NCBI RefSeq assembly: GCF_000003815.2 | Contig: NC_049983.1 | Coordinates: 24,564,915-24,628,914 of the forward strand | From: Branchiostoma floridae | Lineage: Eukaryota > Chordata > Leptocardii > Amphioxiformes > Branchiostomatidae | Direction of reading: 5' to 3' | DNA length: 64,000 nucleotides | Shown here: positions 47,213 through 62,497 of the stretch, one piece after another | How positions within the stretch are numbered: position 1 is the stretch's first letter | Layout: every line of letters begins with the position of its first letter | The notes under the pieces: model-generated | What the model saw: only the letters and a program-made list of their open reading frames with translations | What the model was told of the DNA's origin: nothing | The model's database searches: none | Program-made: the position numbers and the translations under genes

Positions 47213-47700
47213 CTCATCAGAAGAGTTACCCGTCACAACCGCAATGTATCTAAGTGTCAAACAAAGCAATAGACATTTCTTTTTACCTTTATCAGGGTAG
47301 AGAAATTTGATCGGGGATTCCGTCATCAAAAGAGTTAACCGTCACAACCGAAATGTCCATACATGTAGTCAAACACAACAATACGTATATCTCGCATGTA
47401 TGTATCTATCTTTGTCAAAGTAGAAAAAATTGTTTGGGGATTCCTTCATCAAAAGAGTTACCCGTCACAACCACAGTGTCTCTGTGTGTCATACAAACAC
47501 AGCAAAAGACATTTCTTTCCGTCACAACACAATTAACTAAATGCATCTACGTGTCNNNNNNNNNNNNNNNNNNNNNNNNNNNNNNNNNNNNNNNNNNNNN
47601 NNNNNNNNNNNNNNNNNNNNNNNNNNNNNNNNNNNNNNNNNNNNNNNNNNNNNNNTCTTTATCAGTGTAGAGAAATTCGATTGGGGATTCCGTCATCTAC
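47213..47700. repeat. Tandem array of ~110-122-bp units, broken by assembly gap
   Basis: Units begin tcatcagaag or tcatcaaaag at 47213, 47323 and 47445, and a fourth starts at 47690. Each contains gagttacccgtcacaacc, a tcaaacaca-like block and gtagagaaatttgat...ggggattcc. The 100-base N run at 47556-47655 sits in the third unit, so the true length is unknown. Confidence 0.8.
47556..47655. other. Assembly gap 3 (100 N)
   Basis: Exactly 100 N inside a tandem array, so the array probably defeated the assembler. Confidence 1.
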
Positions 47701-50056
47701 TCTGTTTTGCTAAGATGTGACTAAGACCAAAACAGAGGGTATTGTGGGTTTGGTAGAAAAATGTCAATATCTCAAGTTATGTGAGGTCAAATAGCTTATA
47801 ATTTGGCAGAAGTGGAGAAGAGATACTGCTCTTTCCAACTATGTATCGGACTAAACGATAATTACCATAATATTTGTGCAATATATGAATATATTTTACT
47901 CTTCTGATTTGACAAATATTGTCCGAGACCAGCTTGTTGCAGATGTCTAACAGTCAGGAACTTTTTACAGGATGTAGAGATGAGTGCATTCTTTTAGAAT
48001 AGGTTTCCAGAAAATAAGAATACAGTTTAGATTACATGAAATTGACAAAACTTTGTCCATTTTGATAAAATTTAGGGGGTACCTATGAATTCAACAGCCA
48101 ATATCTAACTTTCTGATGGTAAAATAGATTTTCCAGGAAGCTTTTCATGGAAACACACTAGTTGTGCATTCTTTGCATACCATTTTAACTATATAGGTTT
48201 TTATATACAAGGTGGTCTTTGCCTTTAAAGTTTATATGCTTGAATTTTGTAGTTTTTGGGTTGTCAATCTGACAACCCCATCCATCATGTTGACAGGCGC
48301 ATAAATATCAATAGACTAATTGTTTTTAGCACCTTGGCCCAAAGTAATTACCTGTATTCATCTTTAATTATGCATAGAATGCAGTCAGGGGCACTTTGAT
48401 TGGTCAGTTCATTACTCATGGCTTGAAATGTCTGGTCGTAATTCCTTTGTCCAGCCAAAATAAAGCACTTTGGAATAATTCCTTGAGACAAGAAAATGAG
48501 TCAACGATCTAGAACCATGTTAACATAAGTTAACAACAACGTCTACTAAAATCTTTGTTAAGAAGGTTTTTATGTAATGTTTTAGGAGATAGAAACTCAT
48601 TTCAGCATATTACAAATCAAGAAGGTAAAACATGTCTATAACCTCCTTGACCTTGTACGAATGTATGTTTAAATATGTTCCACAATGTAGGGAAAATGCC
48701 GCATTGGCTTCCACAAATTAAACAGCAGTGCACAAAATTCACTATTCAAAAACACTGTGTCAAGGACTTTCTCTTCTTGCTTTTATAAAACAAATCATAT
48801 GTAAAGATAGGCTTTCGAATTTGGATAAAACATGACAGAATTAGAAGCCAAGCAATGTTCAATATGGCCGACAAAACAACTACAAAATAACACAATAGGA
48901 AATGCTGACACCACAATGTAAGACCGGTTTCTAACAAAGCATGGGTATAATAGCATTCAGTGCTATGTGGCTTGAATAAACAAGGGTGTTGTTTAACATC
49001 CGTGGTAAAAACTGTTAAAAGTGTACAACTCGAGAAAACTCAAACAAAAAGCTCCAAGCATAACGGTAGCATAAGATACAAATGTAGTATCAAAAGCTGC
49101 CAGAGGAGTAAAGCCAGTCTAGGAGTGTGTAATGGTCCGAGTCGTCCGACATTCGTGTTTGGCTACCGGAGTCAAACACACTTCTAGGTGGCTTCTGTTT
49201 GGAGATTGATCCGACTGCTGAAATGACTATGACTTGTCTATACTTTTTCCCCTCCCTTTGTGGAAGCACAAGGTAAGAGTCAGACATGTTCATCAAACTA
49301 TGCGAGTCCCCTTTGTCTGTTAGAACAAGAGATGTTATGTATATACATCACACAAATAATTTTTTAAGAGTCGGAAATCTGCGTGTGGCGCCTAAAATCT
49401 TCAAATACTGCCCGATTGAATTGCTTCACCTGAAATAAACAAACCCTACCGTGACGTAACGTTACAACATCGGCGCGTGAACTTAGCTTACTACAAGAGC
49501 AAAATTAGGTGTTTTAAACATTTGTTGACTTAGTCTCCTACAGCAGGGTACCAGACTACCCTAGGAGAACAATGGAGCTTGTCACACCTTTACTTGGCAT
49601 GCCAGACAGTCAGCTTGGGTTGTGGTAATAGTCAGCTTGGGTTTTTCAAACAGATTTTCAAACACTGGTCCAGGAGTATTTGAAGAGAAAAATGGCTGTT
49701 TTTTAAATCCAACATGTATACACTGTACACATACAATCAATCACGCACACACAGTCAAATTGGAAGGTCCCAAATTGTGTAGGAAGAAGCATTCGGCCGA
49801 CTGCGCCAAGACGACCCCCACCGGGCGAGCTGAACCATTTCTTAGTGGCATTTTGGTATCTATGGTAGGCTAGAAACTATACTTTTGGCAGTTTGTGGGA
49901 GGGGGTTGTCGGAAGTACACTTTGTGGCTATTTTTCTTCTAATCTGAAATGTCTATCACCATCCTATGTAAATTTGGCAAAAACAAAAACAAACAATTGG
50001 CCAGAAGACTTCATGCTAGGGTTATTCTCCCATTACTTTAGCCAGCGTATTCAGTC
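47701..50056. other. Intergenic between parts of the tandem array
   Basis: No gene recognised. A small hairpin, gggttgtca/tgacaaccc, lies at about 48258-48278. Confidence 0.45.
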
Positions 50057-50342
50057 TGGTAGAGACTTGTTTAAAGTTTTTATTCCTTACTAAAGGCTCC
50101 CTTTCCATTAGACTGCGATCACACTGTGCTCTTACTGCGACCTAAATACTGTAGGGTGTATATAAACCTTCGATTTCTCACAGGGTATATCTTACAAAAC
50201 GTATAACTGTGACCAAGTGGACAACAAAAGTACAAAGTGTAAAAAGATTCGTTTCTTTTCTACACAATTCCTTGAGCGATATGTCAAATTTCAGGTCGGA
50301 GAGAGAGAGCGCGGCCAGAGCGCCGCCCTAGTGGAATGGGGT
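50057..50342 (+). mobile_element. MITE family 1, copy 2
   Basis: Ends are ctccctttccattagactgc and gccgccctagtggaatgggg. The interior shares aaaacgtataactgtgacc, acaacaaaa, gtgtaaaaagattcgtttct and the GC-rich agagcgcggc block with the other copies. Intergenic. The open frame at 50217-50453 is a by-product of this element. Confidence 0.82.
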
Positions 50343-50392
50343 TATAAGATAATGACATCTCCTTTTCTCCACTTTCCTCAAAGGGTTACAAA

Positions 50393-50866
50393 TGTGTATT
50401 ACTTGCATGCCTCTAATACTGCAACGGGGCCGTGGGTGGGGGTGCGAAATTAGTGCGTAAACAAATGCAAAAGAAGGGTGGGGAACTCTAGGCCAATTAT
50501 CACTATGCCTATTGCATATTTACGAGTTCCTAGTAGCACCTTGATCATTTCAATATTACAGTAGGTCATTATAATATTGAAATGAGGGCAATGCAGGGAG
50601 TAGCAGGGTCAGGTCTTAGCAAAACAGAGTGTGTATTACTTGCATGCCTCTAATACTGCAACGGGGCCGTGGGTGGGGGTGCGAAATTAGTGCGTAAACA
50701 AATGCAAAAGAAGGGTGGGGAACTCTAGGCCAATTATCACTATGCCTATTGCATATTTACGAGTTCCTAGTAGCACCTTGATCATTTCAATATTACAGTA
50801 GGTCATTATAATATTGAAATGAGGGCAATGCAGGGAGTAGCAGGGTCAGGTCTTAGCAAAACAGAG
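50393..50866. repeat. Perfect 237-bp tandem duplication
   Basis: 50393-50629 and 50630-50866 are identical by eye along their full length (from tgtgtattacttgcatgcct to gtcttagcaaaacagag). Either a very recent duplication or an assembly artefact, e.g. two haplotypes joined end to end. It is unique sequence, with no gene content. Confidence 0.93.
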
Positions 50867-51050
50867 TAAAGAGTAAACCGTCACAACTGCAATGTCCATG
50901 CATGTCAAACACGGCAATACGCATTCCTTTCTATCTTTATCGGTGGAGAGAAATTTCATTAGGAATTCTGTCAAACACAGGTATGAATATTTTTTTTAAC
51001 TTACCTTGTAAAGATGTATAGAAATTTGATTTGGAATTCCGTAACACGGC
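50867..51050. repeat. Detached units of the 47.2-47.7 kb tandem array
   Basis: Reads agagtaaaccgtcacaactg, gcaatgtccatgcatgtcaa, tttatcggtggagagaaatt and ggaattctgt, then a second partial unit ending gatttggaattccgt. Clearly the same unit as the array 3.2 kb to the left. Confidence 0.65.
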
Positions 51051-53109
<2,059 letters not shown>

Positions 53110-53175
53110 CTGATTCACTTTATATGCAATTAGCCCTCGGGCACGAATTTGCAGTAAATATTATTATTATTATCA
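53110..53175 (+). mobile_element. LINE 3' tail with hairpin terminus
   Basis: Reads tatatgcaattagccctcgg gcacgaatttgcagtaaata, then a (TTA)n tail. This is the AGCCC/GGGC terminal hairpin with a short microsatellite after it. No coding remnant is seen to its left. Confidence 0.5.
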
Positions 53176-56100
53176 TCTCATGCCATCGTAGGATCTGCTT
53201 GTTGATTACAATAAAAAAAGGTAAAGATTGCCCGTTATGTGTGTCCCGCTATTTCCCTGCCATATCTCCATAGATTTAAAACCATTGGCGAGGTGCAAGC
53301 GGTAGACTTCAGCTGGCTTCGTGCCCTACCTTGTGGCGAGCCATCCATGTTACGCCACGCCAGTTACGTTACAAGCTGTTTTATCACCCTGTTAACGGGA
53401 GCCTGAAGAGAAAACCATTAGATGTGTCCTCCGGTCACCGTCGAGAGCCGTCGCTTGGCAACATTAAGAAACAATTCTTCACAAGGTGCTATGTCACGCG
53501 GGTTTATAGCTGTCATAGAAACAATATTTATCGAACTATATTCAGGTGGCATATGCGGGCGTCTGGCATGTGGTACGTGTGTGGAAGCGTCAAATGATAA
53601 CTTTTCTAGAAGAATCTGAAGCCGATGATATTTAGCTCTAAACCTGAGTCAGTATAATTGTCAGCTTGCAATGCCATATGTGTACTGAAGCAGGGTTCGT
53701 GTAAATTCACAGCACCGTTCAACCTGCTATGTTTATGTTTTCAGCCTCGTTTGTTACCTTCAGAGCAGGTGCAGATTTAATAGTATCACAATTAGAGCCC
53801 CTCAATGTATCGTCTTTATGGCAAAGGTCAAGCAATGCGCACATGCCTTTACTGTTCATGATGATACAGGGTAACCCCACTAACGACGGTGTCAGCTGGA
53901 ACCAAACTATCAGTCTAATTCCACTTGACTGCCCACACATCGCAGGCTCTCCACCGGCCCGTCCCCGCGCGGCATCAACCGCCGCGGCAATCTGGTGAGA
54001 GATTCGGGGCGGAATCTCGGCCGCGGGTCACGGACGGACCAACCAGAGTGATAACTTATGTTATCTGCGTCCACTCCGTCACCTGAGTGTGACCTTTCCA
54101 TCGGTATCAATCACATTGCTGGGGCGGCCGCCACTTACTTTCATATATCGATTTTACCGGTGCTTCTTCTCTACTTGTTGAACTCCCAGGCCGGCTTCTG
54201 GCCGCGTACAATTGTTGCTTTTAGGCCGTATGAGGGCATTGATGTGGATGTATGTTAAGTTCCCAAAGCATAACATCGCAACTATCTTTGAGTGTAACAT
54301 ACAAAATGTTCATAACGGTAACCAAACCTCATTAATCAGTTCTTATGTTAACAATTTGCTTGTATCCTGCCATGAGAATCAAGGTTATAACCAATGCCGG
54401 GCCAAACAAGATTTGGGGAGCTCCTCTTGACTGATGGTCCACACTATGACGTCACTCAAAATGCGCTCACTTCAGACACAAGGGGCCGACGTGGGCGTAC
54501 GTAACGGTAAAGAAAGGTGTGAAACATTCTTTAGCATACCAGCAGCTCAGCAACAAGCTTACTGGTTAGTAACAAGTGGTTTGGAATAGAAATGTATAGA
54601 TTTTACACCCTAGCAATCAAATTGCAATCAAATTAAATTAAAATAAAGCCAAATTAACGACTATCTCATCAGTTGGGTCAACGCCGAATTAAAAAAAAAA
54701 GCGTTGAACAAGCAATACTGCGGCTGCAGGAAATCTATAACGATTATCTTCCAAAAATCAATAGATGCGCGGATAGCACTTGATGGGCGATTCTTGACTT
54801 TTATCCAAAGGTCGATAAGAGGTTTAGTTTGGCGAAAAATGAATGATCGTATCTTCAAGATATAAAACGAACGCCACAAAACCTACACGCAAACACGTAC
54901 ATATATATTGTCCCAGGAATGAGACCAATAAATCGTTGGACAGCTTGCCTGCCACCTGGCATTTATTACTCCACTGGTGTAACTGATGACCTCTTAATGG
55001 TTTCATAAGCCCAATATAATTTGGTTTGGGACCCAACGGGCATGCACTTATCGGATGTGCGGAAATGTTATCCGGCCTACTGATCCAATTTCGTAAGAGT
55101 ACAATCTAGAATGTAAATGGGTAAGCTCCAATAAACCACATAATTTTTCTATTGATCCACAAGGTTAAAAGTATCTTAGAAGAATATTTACCATGAATAG
55201 CACATTTGCAATTCATCCTCGTTGGTTTAGTTCATCCCTTACGTGATGTATGTCTTTATGAGGACGTCGTAAAAACGTGTTGCAGATTAATAATTTGAGC
55301 CTCCTGGTTGTTTTGATCTGTGGTTACCTTTGCCTGTAAAGGTTGGTTTCATCTATTTCTGTTTCTCATAATCCTTTTAGTTTCTAACGTCCAAAAGTAC
55401 GCATGCCTGTCTTTTACCTTGATCTAATTCTGGTGCCAACACCTCGCAATGGTTGTAATTCTTTGCGGATAGATGCATGAGCAGTATTTTGCTGCTGAAA
55501 GACAACTAACAAATCTATTTAAATACATGATACCTTTCCATGAGTGTAAAAGTACCATTGTACATTCTTTCCAAGTTGCAGATGGGACCATAGTTGATGA
55601 TAGATTGCATCGAGGTGAAAGGGTGTCGCCGAAGTAAAGTTCCATGCATAACTAGGTCTACAAGTAATACCTTCCGTGGTGCCGAATAACAAAATGATGT
55701 AAGATTGATTTTTACCGTCTCAATTCGGACCAGTTCAAACTGATAGCATTATGGAAAGCTTTGACATTTCACACACCGTCAGGAAGACTCAGAGTTCTGT
55801 GTCCGTACCTTAACATCGATTCATTAAGACATCCTCCCACGATCTGGCCTGGCCTTTACCGGCAGCACAGACGCAATCCCATTATGCAACCTTTCATGGA
55901 AACAGAAATGAATGGGAGAATCAGCGCTTGGCTCTTTGTGTAGAAAACGTGTTTGCTCAGGCTTAATCTCTGTTCATCCGGCGGCGGTATCACCCTCCTG
56001 ACTGAAGGGCAAAAGTCTAGAAAGGCCTCAAGTTAGATGAAAGAGTCAACTTAGTTTATCGATTCCCGTGTAGTGAGAGCAGGGTATTAGCTAGTGTGCG

Positions 56101-59100
56101 CCAACATTGATCATTCATCTGAAGAGGCATTACAATGTAACAACATTCGTTACTTTGGGATCTGTGGAAGATATTGATATTTCAATCAATCTGTGCTTCA
56201 GATCTTCAACTTCGTTGCCATCCAGCACCACATTGCAGTTGAAATTCACTTAGTAAAGCTGAGGTCCAATACACATAACTGTCTTTGATATTACAGCCTC
56301 CTTTATGTCTGCCTGTCTAGTACGGACGAGTTATGCATGCTATCGTAGTCAGATGGTCTTATCTTACTATTCGCCGTTTCTGGCATACCGTGCAGTTTTA
56401 TTCATCTAAGGATGATGGTAGTATTGATTTTATTTCTTCATTGCAATATAGTTGTGTATTTCCCAAAGGGATAATGCTGCTATATAAGCCTACCTGCACG
56501 CACTGAAGTAATACATAGACCAATTACGACGGAAATTATCTACAAAAACACAACTTCCACCAAGGTTGCTGAAAGTGTACACTTGGTGTATTCCGCGACA
56601 TCTTGAAGCCACTAGAACAAATCGGACTGCCTCCCCCTGTAGGCAGACGTGGACGGTAATTCCCATATCCATTCGAATAAACCCAGGCACCCTTGAAGTA
56701 GGAAATGTGCAATTGCGTGGCGTGTAACAGTCGCTGCCAGCCTCGGGCGGTACCTACCGAGGAGCCATTCTTCAATTGAGCAGAACACCCAGGAGAATAT
56801 TTGACCACCCTGTACAATTTCCGCTCTCAGGATCCTTCTTGGCGCGGTCACAAAGGACCAATGAGGTTGCGTTAGCTCGGAGGTACGGCCACGGTTAGAG
56901 CCGACAGAGAACGTGTCTAGAATATAGGCAAAGACTGTTATTCCAGGTTTATGAATATCCTTATGAAACTTGTTACAGTTGGAGATGCAGCGACGTGAAT
57001 TATGTAGGCTGCAAACCAGCGATAATTTTCGCAACAATGGAACCGATCATTCCTGGATAGGTAGAGGTTTATTCAATGGCGTAGACAAATGGGAACAATT
57101 CGACGGAATGCTTGCCAGAATTTTATGGATGTTGACAGTCACTAAATTCAAAATATTTTTGACAGGCTTTCTGGGCGATCCTGCAATGACCCTTCAAAAT
57201 GATTCTGAATAAGATAAAATAAAATTTCCAATAAAATAATGTCAATGATGTAATTATCCTAAACAAAAGTGACCAAACGATGGGTTTGCAGTGACACCTG
57301 TTGGTTCCTCAGAGTGAATGTGTCTTTTATGCAATAATGGACCACATGTGTTGTTATAAGCAAAGTCGCTTATAAACGCCACTCTAAAGCGTGTGGCGTT
57401 AGAAAATATCCAACCAAGCGTTGCCACCTCTTGCTCATCAGTCCTTGCGTTCCTGGAGGCTATTCTTTAGGAGGCTTACTTCCACAGCCGCGGAGTAAAC
57501 ACTTGTGATGAGGTTATTCTAACTCTTTCACGGAAGGATGCACAGCTTCCCACAGGCATCAATTTCCTGACATGTTGAAGCAAATTGATGTTCCCTCGGC
57601 TTAAATGTTGACAGACCCGCAGGAGAACCAGATTCTGGCGCGAACGAGGTAAAAGTCGGGCTGATCCTTCTGAGGTAAAAAAGACACAATTCAACTCTTT
57701 GGTTGTTACTCTCTAGTGGGATACATCAACCTCATCACTAGATCATTTTCTCGGAGTTTTCCTTCATATTCTGTTCTACCTTTCCCAAGCCTACTATAGT
57801 AGCCGGTGTTTGTCGCATCGCTAACTATGGATCCTTTCACTGCACAGTGGGTTTTGCCACAACGAAATGATTAGATATTAAACGGTGCTATCTGAAACAG
57901 CCACGTCTATGGGACACGTATAGAATTATTTATCTACAACACTACACTTTACAGCTCGTTCCTTGGCAAAGCTGAACTTTTCATTTGAAGTCTATACGTT
58001 ACGGAGCTTAAACATTACCAAAGCCTAAGATCATCGAAACATTTAAGAATGAGACTACAATTCTTTTGCTGGGGGCTGCTATCGGGTTGTTTTAACAAAA
58101 ACAATGTCGATTAAGGGTGAACTTCAAGGTAGGTTATGTAACATGCAAACTGCATTTAGTGACTCATTCTTACCTTCCGATGAAAACGGCTGTCTTGAAA
58201 GGTCTAACCAAGAAGGTTAAAAATCACTAACTTTTGGGGGTCTTGCACAGTTGCTCGGCCCATCAAATATAACGTCAGATCTGACATTGTGAATAATGCA
58301 TGGGTAGAAGTCATTTTTTTTTGTAATGCCTATCTGCTGTGGCTACATTTCCGAGCGAGTCCGTGCCGGTTTTGTAGCCAACCCAAAGTGGGAGAGAACT
58401 AGTTTCACTGAAAAAAAAAGAAGAAAAAAAACAACACCTTAGCGTTCTAATTGATCCTCATGGGAAGAGAAAGTTGACTGTACGCTGCAGAAGTTGTCGG
58501 TTGTGTGGAGAGGATTACCCGGGTTCTGTCAGGGCCCGTGAGTGAGGATTACCTCGTACGCTACCACTTACTTCAGCAGGACGGGTCAGCGGGGACCTGA
58601 TCCCCCCACGGAGGGTAATCAGTGGACCGCAAAGGAAGCTGGATTCCCGGTAATTACCCTGGGCCTAAGCTCTGTCTTCTAATAGACCATCGGGCTGCAG
58701 CAATGCATGCATATGTAGCTGTTCACCGGCAGCATTAACTTTTGTCTTGTTTTGCTGTCGGGACGACAGAGTTTGGACAGACAAATGAAAGCTTAGGGTA
58801 ATTGTTTATATTGTGCTTTTAATTTTTTGTTTGAAATTTTATTTACATTCCTTTTTTCTTTCTCGTGGTTTTTGAGAATATTTAAGAAAACAAAAGGCCA
58901 GAAAGCATTTAATTTTGATGTGTTTGTACCACTAAATGCTTGCAATGCAACAACAATATAGCATTAAGCCAATATCTTAATACAGTTTCTAGAGGTAATT
59001 TAATACGCTCTTAAAAACTTACTTTTAAACCATGGTCATATCATTTTTAATCGTGTACACAATGTTCTTTATCGCGGCCTACCATAAAACGGGTTTGTCT

Positions 59101-60699
59101 CATCGATCTGAACGCAATAATTAACATTCTGTATCGGATTTTCCCTAAAGTATGTCCATAGAGTTAGGATTAAAAAGAGATCCGAGTGTTTGATTAGGTT
59201 TAAATATTCTTGAAATTTGATTGGTTCTTCCTCATCTTACCGCTTACCGGTCGCTTGACCGGGGGTGGTAGTGGTGGGCGCGTTGCCGCTGAGCACACTG
59301 CCTCCCTCCATTTCTCTCGGCTTCCTCTCACACCACAGATAATCACAATCATTCTCTCAAATTCCTCCGTTTTCTCAAAATTGTTTTCCGGCGTTATTAC
59401 GTTCCTGTTCACACGAAGGCATCGGCGGGACAGGAAAGTAGAAAAGTTCGGAATCTAAAAAGTGTTGACGAAAGTTAAGTCATGTAACAAGTTAATATTT
59501 GCTCATTGACACATATATCATACGGGAGTTGACAACCAATCATTACTAAAATGGAAAGTTGTTGTTTTTGAGAATGTGTGGATTTGACATGAAGTCATGG
59601 CATTTACGTGAATATTGATAGAAGGTGTGTTTTGTACATGGGAAAATAAATTATGAAAAAAACTTCACACGTCCAATACTTCAAATAAAATGTCATGTTT
59701 GTTCTGAATGTCATTTATCAACACAGCGACATTGATGCTAACAAATTATGACTTTCTGCAAAGCAGGATATTGATGCTAAGAAAATTATGACTTTCTGCA
59801 AAGCAGGACGGTTTCCCGACCAGTCAATCTTATGATTTTCTTATGCCGAGTCACGTTTTGTAATAGACATGTCAGACATCCTTTCCTGCCCACCGAAGTA
59901 AATTGTGACAGGGTTACAAATATCTTGCCCAATCATACCGGCAGCACGTTTGTGCTGAACCAGATCAAAGCTCCGGAGCGAAGTCAACTCTTCAAGATGT
60001 CCGCCTCACGGAATGGGAATAACGAGCTCGTACGTACAAGGGCTCTTAACTCTGAGTCAGTATTGATGATGGCATGCCGGTACATGTTCGAGTGATCAGA
60101 CCTTGCCAGCTAACAGGCAATGTTATTTTTTCTAATCTTTCATTATGATAAATAGCCAAAGAAGAACCATAATTGAAATTTCAATGATGATTTGAACAAC
60201 AGCAAACTCCATCAAACTGCTAAAAACTAAAACAAATGCTAGAAAGAGGCGCTTTGTCCACTACATATCTCATCAATAGAACGCAATGTGACATGGTAGT
60301 TAATGTATGTTATTTGTGCAGTATGTTTTGTCTTCATTTGATTAGTATGTAGTGTCCCAGTCTGTCATGCCATTTCATTACTGTATTTCGTAAATAGGAC
60401 CACGGGAAGAATAGATAAGAGAAATGTCAAGCTAAGCGTGATCAAAATAAAGTAAAGGTCAAATGGAGTCGTGATTTTAGTGCTTTATTTCGGGAATAAG
60501 AAGAAAAATTCTCTTACTCATGAATCATTGAGTAATACAGAGTCTTAAACCCTGCATAATATATCATAGCTTGCGGCTGAGTTGTCATCTTTGTTAGTTT
60601 ACCTGAACTCTCATGTTACCCCTCGCGTGGGCCAAGTGTTGCAGCCCCGACAAATGAACTAGGATGAAATATTGGCTTAAGTACTCGTAGATCATAGAA
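53176..60699. other. Intergenic, 7.5 kb without recognised genes
   Basis: Open frames up to 141 codons (56612-57037, minus) have no motif I recognise, and overlapping frames are open on the same bases. GC-rich patches at 53940-54060 and 58490-58690 stand out from the AT-rich background and may be regulatory or element-derived. The 39-bp duplication at 59731 is listed separately. Confidence 0.45.
59731..59808. repeat. Tandem duplication, two 39-bp units
   Basis: attgatgctaa(c/g) followed by aaattatgactttctgcaaa and gcagga, twice in succession. Confidence 0.85.
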
Positions 60700-60790
60700 T
60701 AGCTTACCTATCTTTGTCTCTTTGTATGCGACTTACTGCATTTAGCCCCAAGGGGGCATGAATATGCAGTAAACTTCATTGCTATTGTCA
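60700..60790 (+). mobile_element. LINE 3' tail with hairpin terminus
   Basis: Reads gcgacttactgcatttagcc then ccaagggggcatgaatatgcagtaaacttcatt. Another copy of the AGCCC/GGGC-type terminus; no coding remnant is visible upstream. Confidence 0.5.
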
Positions 60791-61902
60791 ATGTCATTGA
60801 TATTCATGCTACATGTCTTCACCATGTCAGACGGTAATGCAGCAAAACAGTTTGCCATCGCATTCGTTACTGAATTTGACACATCTTCAAATCATCTTAG
60901 GCTGTTAATTTAAAGAGCGCTCCACATCAAATCAAATCTGATTTTACAATGACGGTAAACATCCGTTTCCCGCTAACAGACTTAAACAACCATAACGCTA
61001 ATCACTGGATGTGTGGAATGATGCTGACAAGAATTCTCCAAACACTTGCATGGCACGTTGATGTTTATTCAATGGCACATTCATCGTGAGAAAAAAGTAA
61101 CATGGTAATCAGTATTGATAAAATTAAAACTAATTAAGGAGCACCCCTATAAAGCTACAGGGGATGTCGCTAATTATAATCATTATTCTTGTACAGTTGT
61201 AATTATAGAAATAAACACATTCGTCACAATTATAAGTCGCAAATTACACAAGAATGTCAGGGACTTTTGTAACTACCTGTGCTGTATACATGAGTCATAA
61301 TTTGTACTTGTTTGAATGAAGTTGAGTTCCAAAGGCTTTATCTCATGATAATCTTCAATACCACTAGACTATATTGTCGAAGGCACATCAACACACAGAA
61401 GAATTTATCTATTTGTGACAGACATATTTTTGTCTAGTGTGTATCAGACTTTAACTATGTGTAACATTTTCTTTAGTCTAGTGTGTGTTAGTTAATATCG
61501 CATGCATTACAAAATGGAACGAAACAACAGTTGTAAATGAATTACCTTTTGGTACTGTGGTAAAGTTTCCTAGTAATACACAATATTTCAGTACTTTTTT
61601 TTATTTATCATTATTGCACACCTGCATCTACATTTGCGTCCCCAGAACCCAGAGCTAACAGGGACATAACAGGCAGTGATGATTTGCCAGCAGTGGAAAC
61701 TCTTTTTTGTATACAGATGCAAAAAATTACAAAGGTGGTAACTTTTCTGACACAGTGTGAAATGCCTACAGTGTTATGATGTAATCTTTTAAAAAAATTG
61801 TATTACATTCTACCTAATAAAAGTAGCGGTTGCTGCAGGTTGCCGTTTATGATGTTTCTAGAGAAAGTGGGTTAAATTGTCCAAATAACTATCCCGGTAA
61901 TA
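60791..61902. other. Intergenic / distal 3' flank of gene B
   Basis: AT-rich with no gene recognised. Includes the candidate poly(A) signal at 61600-61605. Confidence 0.45.
61600..61605 (-). promoter_or_regulatory. Candidate polyadenylation signal of gene B
   Basis: The minus strand reads AATAAATAAAAAAAAG here, about 890 nt past the gene B stop codon. I saw no nearer AATAAA on this strand between 61606 and 62497. If used, the 3' UTR would contain a whole MITE (61903-62142). No downstream GU-rich element was verified, so this is a weak call. Confidence 0.25.
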
Positions 61903-62142
61903 CCCCCTTTCCACTAGGACGGCGCTCTCGCCGCGCTCTCTCTGCGACCTAAAATTGGACAGATCGCATCAACGAATTCTATAGAAAAGAAACGAATCCT
62001 TTTACACCTTGTGTGTTTTGTTGTCTTCCCAGTCACACTTTTACGTTTTGTATGATGTACCATGTGTGAAAGTGAATATTACACATATCCTATTTAGGTC
62101 GCAGTGAGAGCGCAGCGCGATCGCCGTCTAGTGGAAAGGGGG
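61903..62142 (-). mobile_element. MITE family 1, copy 3 (in the probable gene B 3' UTR)
   Basis: The best-preserved copy: left end ccccctttccactaggacgg, right end cgccgtctagtggaaagggg. The interior is in the opposite orientation to copies 1 and 2. It lies between the gene B stop codon and the candidate poly(A) signal, so it may be transcribed as part of the 3' UTR. Target duplication not clear. Confidence 0.85.
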
Positions 62143-62497
62143 CCTAACAGAACTTTCTAGCAACGACAGTCTTCTTTTCTAATGATATGTATAAACTGAC
62201 GTCCTTGATCGACGTCAACAGTCTCCAACGTTTGTCACAGAGGAGCTTAAAAAAACGTCTTGTTTCAGTTGAAGAACCCCGTGACGTCACCAGAACGCCT
62301 CTGACGTCTGCGAATGACTGACATCTTGTTACTCCCGCTGAATGCCGGGATCGGCACGGCATGTTGCAGTTGTGCACGTCGCACCCCGAGTTTTCTGCCC
62401 CCGTCATAAAATCCTATTTCACGCATCATCTCCCGCATATTAAGAGTGGCAAAGTATTTGGGTTGCTGCAAAGTGCAGTTCTTTTCGGCGTCGCGTG

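Noticed and set aside
47213-47555. Regular repeats considered as a CRISPR array
   Set aside because: Units are ~115 bp, diverged, without short unique spacers, and the genome is animal.
47353-47670. 105-codon frame running into unknown residues
   Set aside because: It is open only because the 100-N gap contains no readable stop codons.
56612-57037. 141-codon minus-strand frame
   Set aside because: No motif recognised, overlapping open frames on the same bases, and no clear splice sites; kept as unexplained intergenic sequence.
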